From positions 1-47,808 of the forward strand of contig JAEZIJ010000113.1 in assembly GCA_023436715.1 (NCBI GenBank): a DNA stretch of 47,808 nucleotides, read 5' to 3'. The position numbers and the translations under genes were made by a program. Under the pieces are notes generated by a model that was not told the origin of the DNA, did not search any database, and saw only the letters and a program-made list of their open reading frames with translations. Position 1 is the stretch's first letter; the number at the start of each line of letters is the position of its first letter. The stretch is from Acidobacteriota bacterium. Its GTDB lineage: Bacteria > Acidobacteriota > Terriglobia > Bryobacterales > Bryobacteraceae. Positions 7,846 through 15,772 of the stretch are shown here, piece after piece.

Positions 7846-8877
7846 ATGCTTAAACCCGTTGTGACTTTCGGAGAAATCATGCTGCGCCTGGCGCCTCCCG
7901 GCTTCGAGCGCTTCCTGCAATCGCCCCAGTTCGTCGCCACGTTCGGCGGCGGAGAGGCCAACGTAGCCGTATCGCTGGCCGGGTTCGGAACGCCGTCGCG
8001 CTACGTCACCGTGCTGCCCGCAAACCCGATCGGGGACGCGGTCGTCTACCAGATGCGCGGTTTCGGCGTGGATACGTCGAAAATCGTGCGCAGCAAGGGC
8101 CGCATGGGCGTTTACTACGTCGAAGCGGGCGCGAACCAGCGGCCGTCGAAGGTCGTCTACGACCGCGCAGACAGCGCCATCGCCATCGCCAAGCCGGGCG
8201 ACATCAACTGGGAAAGCTCGTTTGAAGGCGCCGGCTGGTTTCACGTCACCGGAATCACGCCCGCCATCAGCCAGGGCGCGGCGGAACTCGCCATGGAAGC
8301 GGCCTCGAAGGCGCGCGGGATGGGCCTGACGGTCTCCTGCGACCTCAACTTCCGCAAGAACCTCTGGAAGTGGGGCAAGAAGGCGCCCGAAGTGATGCGC
8401 GAACTCGTGAAGATGGTGGATGTCGGCATCGGGAACGAAGAGGATTGCCAGATGGCCCTCGGCATCCAGGCCGACGTCGATGTCCACTCGGGCAAGCTCG
8501 ATTCCTCCACCTACCAGAAGCTCACCGATAAGGTGCTGGCGGAATACCCGAACATGCAGAAGATCGCCATCACGCTGCGCGAATCCAAGAGCGCGTCGCA
8601 CAACGGCTGGTCTGCCTGCCTGAATGACCGCAAAGGCTTCATGATGAGCCGCCACTACGACATCACGCACATCGTGGATCGCGTGGGCGGCGGAGACGCC
8701 TTCGCCGGCGGCCTCATTCACGGCCTGCTCAACCTGCCCACCTCCCAGGACGCCCTGGAGTTCGCGGTGGCGGCCTCGTGCCTGAAGCACTCCATCCCTG
8801 GCGACTTCAACCGTTTCAGCGCGGACGACGTCCAGGGGCTGCTGAAGGGCGGCGGTTCGGGAAGGGTGCAGAGGTAA
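7846..8877 (+). CDS. kdgK: PfkB-family sugar kinase, probable 2-keto-3-deoxygluconate kinase
   Basis: A 343-residue ribokinase-fold enzyme expected to phosphorylate 2-dehydro-3-deoxy-D-gluconate with ATP, feeding KDPG aldolase and central metabolism. Evidence includes the N-terminal VTFGEIMLRLAPPG, the glycine-rich ATFGGGEANVAVSLA, the substrate-loop region ANQRPSKVVYDRADSAIA, and the anion hole and catalytic base in VGGGDAFAGG (D284). An AAGGAG ribosome-binding site at 7831-7836 supports the start. The RidA-like gene lies 17 bases upstream on the same strand. No aldolase or dehydratase is adjacent, though an SDR and an enolase-superfamily enzyme of sugar-acid type occur elsewhere in the window. 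The exact substrate is inferred from family similarity. Confidence 0.85.
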   Translation: MLKPVVTFGEIMLRLAPPGFERFLQSPQFVATFGGGEANVAVSLAGFGTPSRYVTVLPANPIGDAVVYQMRGFGVDTSKIVRSKGRMGVYYVEAGANQRPSKVVYDRADSAIAIAKPGDINWESSFEGAGWFHVTGITPAISQGAAELAMEAASKARGMGLTVSCDLNFRKNLWKWGKKAPEVMRELVKMVDVGIGNEEDCQMALGIQADVDVHSGKLDSSTYQKLTDKVLAEYPNMQKIAITLRESKSASHNGWSACLNDRKGFMMSRHYDITHIVDRVGGGDAFAGGLIHGLLNLPTSQDALEFAVAASCLKHSIPGDFNRFSADDVQGLLKGGGSGRVQR

Positions 8878-8883
8878 CAGACC

Positions 8884-8969
8884 GTAGAACGTGGATCGTA
8901 GACCGTGGGAGCGGCACTGCCGCTCCCATCGTGTCCAAGATCCACGTTCCGCGATCCACGATCTATAAT
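8884..8969 (+). repeat. Palindromic promoter-bearing element, copy A
   Basis: An 86-base element between kdgK and the VWFA gene. Its left end reads GTAGAACGTGGATCGTAGAC and its right end is ACGATCTATAAT. The same two ends occur, in reverse orientation, at 13603-13677. Inside is a strong hairpin (GGGAGCGGC, 8907-8915, paired with 8919-8927 across ACT). Outside it is a second inverted repeat: GAACGTGGATC at 8887-8897 against GATCCACGTTC at 8939-8949. The stem could act as a terminator for kdgK, although no T-tract follows. Confidence 0.7.
8964..8969 (+). promoter_or_regulatory. TATAAT -10 box at the end of element A
   Basis: A perfect -10 hexamer ends five bases before the ATG of the VWFA gene, with no ribosome-binding site in between, so a leaderless transcript is predicted. 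The -35 region is poor. The box is the conserved right terminus of the repeat element, also present before acnA. Confidence 0.45.
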
Positions 8970-8974
8970 TAGCT

Positions 8975-9994
8975 ATGGTGCGGAGCTGGATCGTCCCCAT
9001 CGTTTTCTTTACGGTCGCCGGGTTTGCGCAACAGACCCAGGAGAAGCCCGAGGCGTCCCCCATTTCGATCTCGGTGAATGAGGTGATCGTTCCGGTCACC
9101 GTCACCGACGAGAAGGGCAAGTTTGTTTCGGACCTCGACGCCAAGGATTTCAAAATCTACGAGGACGGGCGGGAGCAACAGATCGCCTACTTCAACCGCG
9201 AGCGGAACCAGCCTGTTGTGGTCGGTTTCCTGCTGGATCTGAGCAACGCGAACCGCCTGCACTGGAAGAGTTTCCAGGAATCGGCGATGCAGCTCGTCTG
9301 GAACCTGCTCCAGGATGAGAACCGCACCGGCAGGTTCAGCGGCTTCCTGGTCACCTACGCGAACGACGCCGAACTGGGTGTGAACACGACGTCGGATGCC
9401 GACAAGATCACCGACCGCATTCGCAAGCTGAAGCCCGGCGGCGGGTCCGCGCTCTACGATGCCATTTACCTGGCCTTGACGCGGCACAACCTGGTGAAGG
9501 GCGAGCCGATCGAGCCGCGGCGCGTTCTGGTGATCATCGGCGATGGCAACGACAATGCCAGCAAGCACACGCTGGATCAGGTGCTTGAAATCGCGCAGCG
9601 CAACCTGGTCACGATCCACGGGGTGAGCACCGTCGCGTTCGGGTTTACCAGCGAGGGAGAAGCGAACCTGACCCGCCTGAGCAGCGAAACCGGCGGACGG
9701 GTGGAGTACCCGCTCCAGGGTGTCTATAATAGCGTGTCGGGCTACCTTTCGACGCCGTCCGACGAGGGCAACTACGCGCTAAAGGTGGGAACGGGAGGGT
9801 ACGCCTCAGCGCTGGCCACCGGCATGTTCAATTCGATTGCGAACATCGCCGGCGAGGTCACCACTCAGTACATCCTGCGCTACATCCCGAACAACACCGA
9901 TAACCCGAAGCAGTTCCGCAATATCAAGGTGGAAGTGAACCTGCCGGCGGTCAAGATGCGGTACCGCAAAGGGTACTACCCGTACGCGCCGTAG
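8975..9994 (+). CDS. Secreted VWFA-related protein (acidobacterial type)
   Basis: A 339-residue protein with a signal peptide (residues 1-18, ending GFA) and the layout of the acidobacterial VWFA-related family (TIGR03436 type). First comes a short beta domain (about 30-75, EVIVPVTVTDEKGKFVSDL then DFKIYEDG), then a von Willebrand factor A domain starting at VVVGFLLDLSNA. The metal-site motif is degenerate (D88-L-S90, then N rather than the DxSxS serine). The C-terminus has IRYIPNNTD-type strands ending RYRKGYYPY. Such proteins are very abundant in Acidobacteria; their ligands are unknown. Two paralogues lie in this window. Here the start is directly preceded by a TATAAT box. Confidence 0.9.
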   Translation: MVRSWIVPIVFFTVAGFAQQTQEKPEASPISISVNEVIVPVTVTDEKGKFVSDLDAKDFKIYEDGREQQIAYFNRERNQPVVVGFLLDLSNANRLHWKSFQESAMQLVWNLLQDENRTGRFSGFLVTYANDAELGVNTTSDADKITDRIRKLKPGGGSALYDAIYLALTRHNLVKGEPIEPRRVLVIIGDGNDNASKHTLDQVLEIAQRNLVTIHGVSTVAFGFTSEGEANLTRLSSETGGRVEYPLQGVYNSVSGYLSTPSDEGNYALKVGTGGYASALATGMFNSIANIAGEVTTQYILRYIPNNTDNPKQFRNIKVEVNLPAVKMRYRKGYYPYAP

Positions 9995-10014
9995 GGGCCG
10001 GGCATGCCCGGCCC
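9995..10014 (+). terminator. Perfect 20-bp palindrome after the VWFA stop codon
   Basis: GGGCCGGGCATGCCCGGCCC begins on the base after the TAG stop. It can form a very GC-rich stem but lacks a following T-run, so it is a possible factor-assisted terminator or RNA 3' end protector rather than a classic intrinsic terminator. Confidence 0.5.
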
Positions 10015-10122
10015 GTTCCCGGTCCGAGGCAACCTCGCGCCGGTACTCAAAAGTTTTCTTAAAGATTTCCCGCAAGCGGGCCGATCGTTTAGTAGGCTGA
10101 TAGCTTGTAGCTAGTTGGCTCA

Positions 10123-10941
10123 ATGAACGCACTGGCGAAGGAAGCACGGACAGCCGAGTACTCCGTCGTTCAGTTGGCCCTCCCCGGCCGGCCCGCTATC
10201 GCTTTCGGCATTCTGCTGTACGATCCCGCCACTGATAGTCTCCACCATCGTTTCCGGGAAGATGTCCACGAGCTGGCCGGTCCCGAAGACACCGAAGTCC
10301 TTGAACTGCTTGGGGAAGACCTCTCGGAGCGTGTGCGCGAGATAGGCGGCAGGCAGGTGCTGGAATTCTTAGAAGACCGGCTCTCGAACACGCTCCGCAT
10401 GACGGACCGCAAGCGGGCTGCTGTGCGCGATTTTCCGTTCACGCTCCAGCGCCTTTTCGAGGATCACGTGCTCGGCATCGAGCGCGAGCCCGCCCGTGTG
10501 GTGCCGTTTGTCACCCATCTGCCGCTATACTCCCTGCGCGCGGCGGCCGGCAGTTTCGGCCAGGACATGGAGGCCGAGCCTACGGACTGGGTGGCCGCGC
10601 CCGAAGGGCTGCGGCTCAGCCGCGACATGTTCGTCGCCCACGTCACCGGGCACTCGATGGAGCCGGAAATCCCCGACGGCAGCCTGGTGATCTTCCGCTA
10701 CAACCCAACCGGTTCCCGGCAAGGCAAGCGTGTGCTCGTATGGCGCCGCGGCGCCTCGGAAGACGGCGGCGAGTTCACCATCAAAGTTTACGAAAGCCAG
10801 AAGCGCTTCACCGAGGACGGCTGGCAACACGCGAGCATCCGCCTGAGGCCACTGAACCCCGCTTATCCGGTCCTCGAACTCGACGAGGACACGGAATACA
10901 AGGTGCTCGGCGACTTCATCTGCGTGGCAGAGGAAACATAA
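10123..10941 (+). CDS. S24 (LexA/UmuD-like) self-cleaving peptidase domain protein lacking HTH
   Basis: A 272-residue protein. The C-terminal half (about 130-270) has the LexA/UmuD catalytic dyad: S178 in VTGHSMEPEIPDGSLVIF and K221 in FTIKVYES. A plausible Ala-Gly cleavage site is A142-G143 in LRAAAGSFG. The N-terminal 125 residues are not a helix-turn-helix. They begin AEYSVVQLALPGRPAIAFGI and weakly recall DUF3037-type domains. Family knowledge says S24 proteins cleave themselves on RecA or damage signals; what this one releases is unknown. It stands alone, convergent with acnA, with stop codons seven bases apart. No clear ribosome-binding site precedes the ATG. Confidence 0.8.
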   Translation: MNALAKEARTAEYSVVQLALPGRPAIAFGILLYDPATDSLHHRFREDVHELAGPEDTEVLELLGEDLSERVREIGGRQVLEFLEDRLSNTLRMTDRKRAAVRDFPFTLQRLFEDHVLGIEREPARVVPFVTHLPLYSLRAAAGSFGQDMEAEPTDWVAAPEGLRLSRDMFVAHVTGHSMEPEIPDGSLVIFRYNPTGSRQGKRVLVWRRGASEDGGEFTIKVYESQKRFTEDGWQHASIRLRPLNPAYPVLELDEDTEYKVLGDFICVAEET

Positions 10942-10948
10942 CCTCTCG

Positions 10949-13594
10949 CTACGCCAACTGCCGCACAACATACGGCAGAATCCCGCCGCTGCGGAAATAC
11001 TCAGCCTCCCGCGGCGTATCCACGCGCACCACGGCCTCGAACTCAATCGCTTTGCCGCTCTCCGGAATCGCGCGGACGCGCACGCGCTTCGGGCCGCCCG
11101 CGATCGCATCGTGCATACCCGCGATCTCGAACACTTCCCTTCCCGTCAGCCCCAGGCTCTCGGCGTTCTGGTCCGGCGGGAATTCAAGCGGAAGCACGCC
11201 CATGCCCACCAGATTGGACCGGTGTATGCGCTCGTAGCTTTCCGCGATCACGGCCCGCACGCCGAGCAGGTTCACGCCCTTCGCCGCCCAGTCGCGCGAT
11301 GAGCCGGAACCGTACTCCTTGCCTGCCAGGATCATCAGCGGCACGCCCTCCCTCTGGTAGCGGACCGAGGCGTCATAGATCGACATCTGCTCACCGTCGG
11401 GAAGGTGCATCGTCCAGCCCCCTTCCGTCCCCGGGGCGAGCCGGTTGCGCAGGCGTATGTTAGCCAGCGTGCCGCGCACCATCACCTCATGGTTGCCGCG
11501 GCGCGAACCGTAGGAGTTGAAGTCCTTCGGCTGAACTCCCTGTGCGATGAGGTACTTCCCCGCCGGACTATCGGCGGGAATGTTGCCGGCCGGCGAGATA
11601 TGGTCCGTCGTAACGGAATCGCCGAGCAACGCGAGCACTCGCATGCCGCGCAGATCCTCGACGGGCGCGGACGGGTCCGCCATGCAATCGAAGTACGGCG
11701 GGCGCTTGATGTAAGTAGAGGAGTCGCTCCACTCGTAGATGTCGCCCTGTGGGACCTTCATGGAGTTCCACTGTGCGTCGCCCTGGAAAACCTGGGCGTA
11801 CTGCTTGCCGAACATCTCCGCGCGCACCGATTTCTGCATCGCCTCCCGCACTTCCTCGGGCGACGGCCAGATGTCCCTCAAGTAAACCGGCTTTCCGTCG
11901 CTACCCTGCCCAAGCGGATCCGTCTGAAGGTTGATGTCCACGGTCCCTGCCAGCGCATAGGCCACCACCAACGGCGGAGACGCCAGATAATTCGCGCGGA
12001 CCAGCGAATTGATGCGCCCCTCGAAGTTCCGGTTGCCGCTGAGCACCGCCGCGACCACGAGCTTCTCCTTCTGGACAGCCTGTGCGACCGGCTCAGGCAA
12101 CGGGCCGCTGTTTCCTATACAGGTCGTGCACCCGTAACCGACCAGATTGAAACCGAGCTTGTCGAGGTAGGGCGTCAGCCCCGCGTCCGAGAGATAGTCG
12201 CTCACCACCTTCGATCCCGGGGCCAGGCTGGTCTTCACCCACGGCCTGACTTTCAGGCCGCGCTCGACCGCTTTCTTCGCCAGCAGTCCAGCGCCGAGCA
12301 TCACCGAAGGATTCGAAGTGTTCGTGCAGCTCGTGATGGCCGCAATCACCACCGAACCGTCGCGCAGTTCGGCTTTCCCGTCCATCCGCACATCCACTTT
12401 CTTCGCCGCCGTGCCCAGAAACTCCGCGAAATTCTGCTTCACCCTGGGAAGATCGATGCGGTCCTGCGGGCGCTTCGGCCCGGCGAGCGAGGGCTTGACC
12501 GAGGCCAGGTCGAGATCGATCACGTCCGTGAACACGGGCTCGGGAGAATTGTCCGTGCGGAACAGGCCCTGCGCCTTCGTATACGCCTCGACGAGCTCCA
12601 CCAGCCCGACCGGGCGGTGCGACAGGCGCAGGTAGTTCAACGTCTCCTGATCGACCGGGAAAAAGCCCATGGTGGCGCCGTATTCGGGCGACATGTTGGC
12701 GATCGTGGCGCGGTCCGCCAGCGCGAGCGCGCTGACGCCCGGACCGAAATACTCCACGAACTTCCCGACCACTTTCTTCTTCCGCAGGATTTCCGTGACG
12801 GTCAGCACGAGGTCCGTGGCCGTCGTGCCTTCCGGCAGGCGCCCGTGCAGCCGGAACCCGATCACCTCGGGCAGCAGCATCGAGATGGGCTGGCCGAGCA
12901 TGCAGGCTTCCGCCTCGATCCCGCCCACGCCCCAGCCGAGCACGCCAAGGCCGTTGATCATCGTGGTGTGCGAGTCCGTGCCCACCAGCGTGTCGGGATA
13001 GACCATCTGCTCCGAGGTGAACACTACCGGCGCGAGGTACTCCAGGTTCACCTGGTGAACGATGCCCGTATCCGGCGGCACCACGCGCAGGTTCCTGAAC
13101 GCCGATTGTCCCCAGCGAAGGAACGCGTACCGCTCCTGGTTCCGCTGGAGTTCCAGCAGGGCGTTGGCCTGGAAAGCGCCGGGCGAACCGTACTGGTCCA
13201 CCTGCACCGAGTGATCGATCACCAGTTCCGCGGGGATAAGCGGGTTCGCGCGCGTAGGGTCGCTGCCCATTTTCTGTAGCGCGTCGCGCATGGCCGCGAG
13301 GTCCACGACGCACGGCACGCCGGTGAAATCCTGAAGCAGCACGCGAGCCGGCATGAAGCTGATCTCGCGCGAGCCGTGGCCGTTCCACTTCGCCACAAAT
13401 TCGATGTCGGCTGCCGATGCCGTGCGGCCGTCCTCGTGCCGCAGAAGGTTTTCCAGCAGCACTTTTATCGAATACGGCAAGCGGGAAACATTGCCGAGCC
13501 CAGCTTTCTCAAGCGCGTTCAGCGAGTAGTACAGGTAGTCCCGGTCCCCCACGCGAAGGGCGGACCTGGAGCCGAAAGAATTTGTGGAGACCAT
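10949..13594 (-). CDS. acnA: Aconitate hydratase AcnA (TCA cycle)
   Basis: An 881-residue aconitase interconverting citrate and isocitrate through a [4Fe-4S] cluster. Cluster-binding cysteines are visible in TSCTNTSNPSVML (about residue 425) and GCTTCIGNSGPL (about residue 490). The substrate loop GTDSHTTMINGLGVLGWGVGG and the swivel-domain motif AGKEYGSGSSRDWAAKG are intact. The length is typical of AcnA. Downstream of argS on the same strand, separated by repeat element B. The ATG at 13594 has TATAAT eight bases upstream and no Shine-Dalgarno sequence. A 624-codon open frame on the opposite strand is a codon-bias shadow. Confidence 0.98.
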   Translation of the reverse strand: MVSTNSFGSRSALRVGDRDYLYYSLNALEKAGLGNVSRLPYSIKVLLENLLRHEDGRTASAADIEFVAKWNGHGSREISFMPARVLLQDFTGVPCVVDLAAMRDALQKMGSDPTRANPLIPAELVIDHSVQVDQYGSPGAFQANALLELQRNQERYAFLRWGQSAFRNLRVVPPDTGIVHQVNLEYLAPVVFTSEQMVYPDTLVGTDSHTTMINGLGVLGWGVGGIEAEACMLGQPISMLLPEVIGFRLHGRLPEGTTATDLVLTVTEILRKKKVVGKFVEYFGPGVSALALADRATIANMSPEYGATMGFFPVDQETLNYLRLSHRPVGLVELVEAYTKAQGLFRTDNSPEPVFTDVIDLDLASVKPSLAGPKRPQDRIDLPRVKQNFAEFLGTAAKKVDVRMDGKAELRDGSVVIAAITSCTNTSNPSVMLGAGLLAKKAVERGLKVRPWVKTSLAPGSKVVSDYLSDAGLTPYLDKLGFNLVGYGCTTCIGNSGPLPEPVAQAVQKEKLVVAAVLSGNRNFEGRINSLVRANYLASPPLVVAYALAGTVDINLQTDPLGQGSDGKPVYLRDIWPSPEEVREAMQKSVRAEMFGKQYAQVFQGDAQWNSMKVPQGDIYEWSDSSTYIKRPPYFDCMADPSAPVEDLRGMRVLALLGDSVTTDHISPAGNIPADSPAGKYLIAQGVQPKDFNSYGSRRGNHEVMVRGTLANIRLRNRLAPGTEGGWTMHLPDGEQMSIYDASVRYQREGVPLMILAGKEYGSGSSRDWAAKGVNLLGVRAVIAESYERIHRSNLVGMGVLPLEFPPDQNAESLGLTGREVFEIAGMHDAIAGGPKRVRVRAIPESGKAIEFEAVVRVDTPREAEYFRSGGILPYVVRQLA

Positions 13595-13602
13595 TTGGAA
13601 AC

Positions 13603-13608
13603 ATTATA
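13603..13608 (-). promoter_or_regulatory. TATAAT -10 box before acnA
   Basis: A perfect -10 hexamer on the minus strand, eight bases upstream of the acnA ATG, part of element B. No -35 consensus is seen. It would give an almost leaderless mRNA. Confidence 0.4.
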
Positions 13609-13677
13609 GATCGTAAAGGAGATCGTAGATCGTGGAGCGTGGAAACACCCGCCCACGATCTACGATTCACGATCTAC
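13603..13677 (-). repeat. Palindromic promoter-bearing element, copy B
   Basis: Read on the minus strand, it opens GTAGATCGTGAATCGTAGAT then CGTGGG, nearly identical to the opening of element A, and closes ACGATCTATAAT, identical to A's end. The centre differs. As in copy A, it begins at the stop of the upstream gene (here the argS TAG lies within its first four bases) and its terminal TATAAT (13608-13603) sits eight bases before the downstream start codon (acnA). Confidence 0.7.
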
Positions 13678-15623
13678 ATGTATTCCGGCACATCGATGCC
13701 CAGCACCGCCAGCGTACGCTCGAGCTGGCGGCGCAGGTAGCCGGTCATCCAGAGCAGGAATACTTTCTTCTCGCGGTTTTCCTCGGTAATCACCGGAAAC
13801 TCGTGATAGAAGTTGCTGAAGGTCTGCGCTAACTGGAAAGCGTACTTCGCCACGTGGGCCGGTTCGCCGGAGGCGATCGCGCGCTCGATCGCGGAATCGG
13901 CTTTCGACGCCGTCACGAGCAACTGCCACAGGCTGTCCGGCTTCAACTGGCGCGCGCAGGATTCCGCCGTGAGTTCTTGCGCGAAGTCCGGAACCGCTTC
14001 GCCGCGCTCTTCGAGCTTGCGCCAGATGTTCCGCGCGCGCACAGCCGCGTACTGCACGTAGGGACCGGTCTCGCCTTCGAAGCTGAGCGCCTCCTGGAAA
14101 TCGAATGCGATGACCGAGTTCCTCGTGTACTTCAGCAGGAAGTAGCGCAGCGCGCCCACCGCGATGCGCGTCGCCATGGTCCGCTGCTTTTCCGGCGTGT
14201 CTTCCGGATGCCGCGATGCGACCTCCGCCAGCGCCTCCTCGATCAGCTTGTCGATGAGGTCGTCGGCCTTCACTCCGAGTCCCTTGCGCCCGGAGACTTC
14301 GACATATGGGCGCTTGCGGTCCTCTTCGGAAAGCGGGATGCCCAGTTCCGCGCAGCAGCGCGGCGACAGCGCGACCATCTCGTACGAGAAGTGGATCGAG
14401 CGCTCCGCCTGCTCGTTGAAGCCAAGCGCCTTCAGCCCCGCCACAACCACGTCTTGCAGGTACGACTGACGCGAGTCGATGACGTTGTAGACGCGTGCCC
14501 CGCGGCCGAAACAGTGCTGCGCCGGCTGCGTCTCATCGGTCGAGACCCAGAGCTCATGGCCGTCCGGGTACGTCATCAGCGGGCGATAGTAGAAGTCCTT
14601 GCCGAGCAGGCCGAATTTCCAGAGTTGATATGCGATGTCCTTGCCGACGTACGTCACTGTGCCGTTTGAGCGCACGATGACCTTGCTGTCCTCGGTCTCC
14701 GCGTCTTCGGAGTACGCCGCGCCCGGCATCACCCAGCAGCCGGCATTCTTGCCCTCGGTTTCGAGGTAAATGGCCTTGCGCTCTTTCAGCAGTTCGAACG
14801 CGGTCGCCCAGAATTTCAGGTGCAGGATCTCGCTCTCGCGCGGCAGCACGTCGTACTCGATGCCCAGGCGCAGCATCGTTTTGATGTGCGCCTCGACGAT
14901 GGCGTCCGAGACGATCCGCGCGATCTCGGCCGCGGCGCCCTCGCCCGCCTCGATGGCGTGCAGCGTTTCCTGACGCCAGGCCAACGCGGGCGGATTGCCT
15001 GCGTAATACGCCGACGTCCGCGCGTAGAGGTCCCAGCAGAGGTAATCGAAGCGCGGCGTTTCGGCGGCGATGCGGGCCACGTCCTCAGGGCTCTTTCCTT
15101 CGAGATGATGGAATCCCACTACGACGTCGGCCACCTGCACGCCGGTGTTGTCGATGTAGTTCTGCACTTCGACGTCGCGCCCGCGCGTCCTCAGCATCCG
15201 CACGAACGTATCGCCGAGCACGGCATTGCGCAGATGGCCGATGTGCGCCGCCTTGTTCGGATTGATGTTCGTGTGCTCGACGATGATCTTGCCGCCATCC
15301 GTGCCGGCGACTGCTTCCTCCGCGCCCGAAAGCAGCGAGGCCGCAAAGGACGCGCGATCGAGCCGCACGTTCAGGTATCCGTTGCCCGCCACCTCGAGCG
15401 CGGCCACGCCGGGGATTGCGCCGAGTTCCGCGGCGAGTTCCGCCGCAATGGCCTTCGGCGCCTTCCTCAATTGCCGGGCAAGCTGGAACGCCACCGGCAG
15501 CGCAAGCTCGCCGAATTCGGGCTGCTTCGGCATCTCCACCGCGACTTGTATATCGATTCCGTACCGGATCCGAATGTGCGCGGATACCGATTGCTGAAGG
15601 GTTTTCTCGATTGAATGAAACAC
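13674..15623 (-). CDS. argS: Arginine--tRNA ligase
   Basis: A 649-residue class I aminoacyl-tRNA synthetase charging tRNA-Arg. It has an N-terminal additional domain (1-110, with YLNVRLDRASFA), the HIGH motif in NPNKAAHIGHLRNAVLGD, a Rossmann catalytic domain, and a C-terminal anticodon-binding helix bundle ending LRRQLERTLAVLGIDVPEYM. The canonical KMSKS is replaced by SGRKGLGVKADDL, a change known in many ArgRS enzymes, where an upstream lysine compensates. The length is at the long end for the family. The start is a GTG with TATACT nine bases upstream and no ribosome-binding site. The last Met codon and TAG stop overlap repeat element B. Confidence 0.97.
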   Translation of the reverse strand: MFHSIEKTLQQSVSAHIRIRYGIDIQVAVEMPKQPEFGELALPVAFQLARQLRKAPKAIAAELAAELGAIPGVAALEVAGNGYLNVRLDRASFAASLLSGAEEAVAGTDGGKIIVEHTNINPNKAAHIGHLRNAVLGDTFVRMLRTRGRDVEVQNYIDNTGVQVADVVVGFHHLEGKSPEDVARIAAETPRFDYLCWDLYARTSAYYAGNPPALAWRQETLHAIEAGEGAAAEIARIVSDAIVEAHIKTMLRLGIEYDVLPRESEILHLKFWATAFELLKERKAIYLETEGKNAGCWVMPGAAYSEDAETEDSKVIVRSNGTVTYVGKDIAYQLWKFGLLGKDFYYRPLMTYPDGHELWVSTDETQPAQHCFGRGARVYNVIDSRQSYLQDVVVAGLKALGFNEQAERSIHFSYEMVALSPRCCAELGIPLSEEDRKRPYVEVSGRKGLGVKADDLIDKLIEEALAEVASRHPEDTPEKQRTMATRIAVGALRYFLLKYTRNSVIAFDFQEALSFEGETGPYVQYAAVRARNIWRKLEERGEAVPDFAQELTAESCARQLKPDSLWQLLVTASKADSAIERAIASGEPAHVAKYAFQLAQTFSNFYHEFPVITEENREKKVFLLWMTGYLRRQLERTLAVLGIDVPEYM

Positions 15624-15632
15624 TGAGATTTG

Positions 15633-15638
15633 AGTATA
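15633..15638 (-). promoter_or_regulatory. Candidate -10 box (TATACT) for argS
   Basis: TATACT on the minus strand ends nine bases before the argS GTG; no ribosome-binding site lies between. This is consistent with the near-leaderless pattern seen before acnA and other genes here. The remaining intergenic stretch up to 15772 shows no gene or repeat that I recognise. Confidence 0.35.
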
Positions 15639-15772
15639 GCGAGGATTGGCTCGATTACGCCCCCTTTCCTCGCGAGAACCGGAGCCAGCCTAGAGTGGTC
15701 CCCGCAATCATGCCAGCCAACGTACTGGCAGTGCTGCCGCGAAAAAGACGCATTACGGCAAGAGGCCGTATC

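Noticed and set aside
11405..13279. Long open frame (624 codons) on the plus strand opposite acnA
   Set aside because: Exactly antisense to a clear aconitase; Arg/His-rich composition typical of high-GC shadow frames and no family resemblance.
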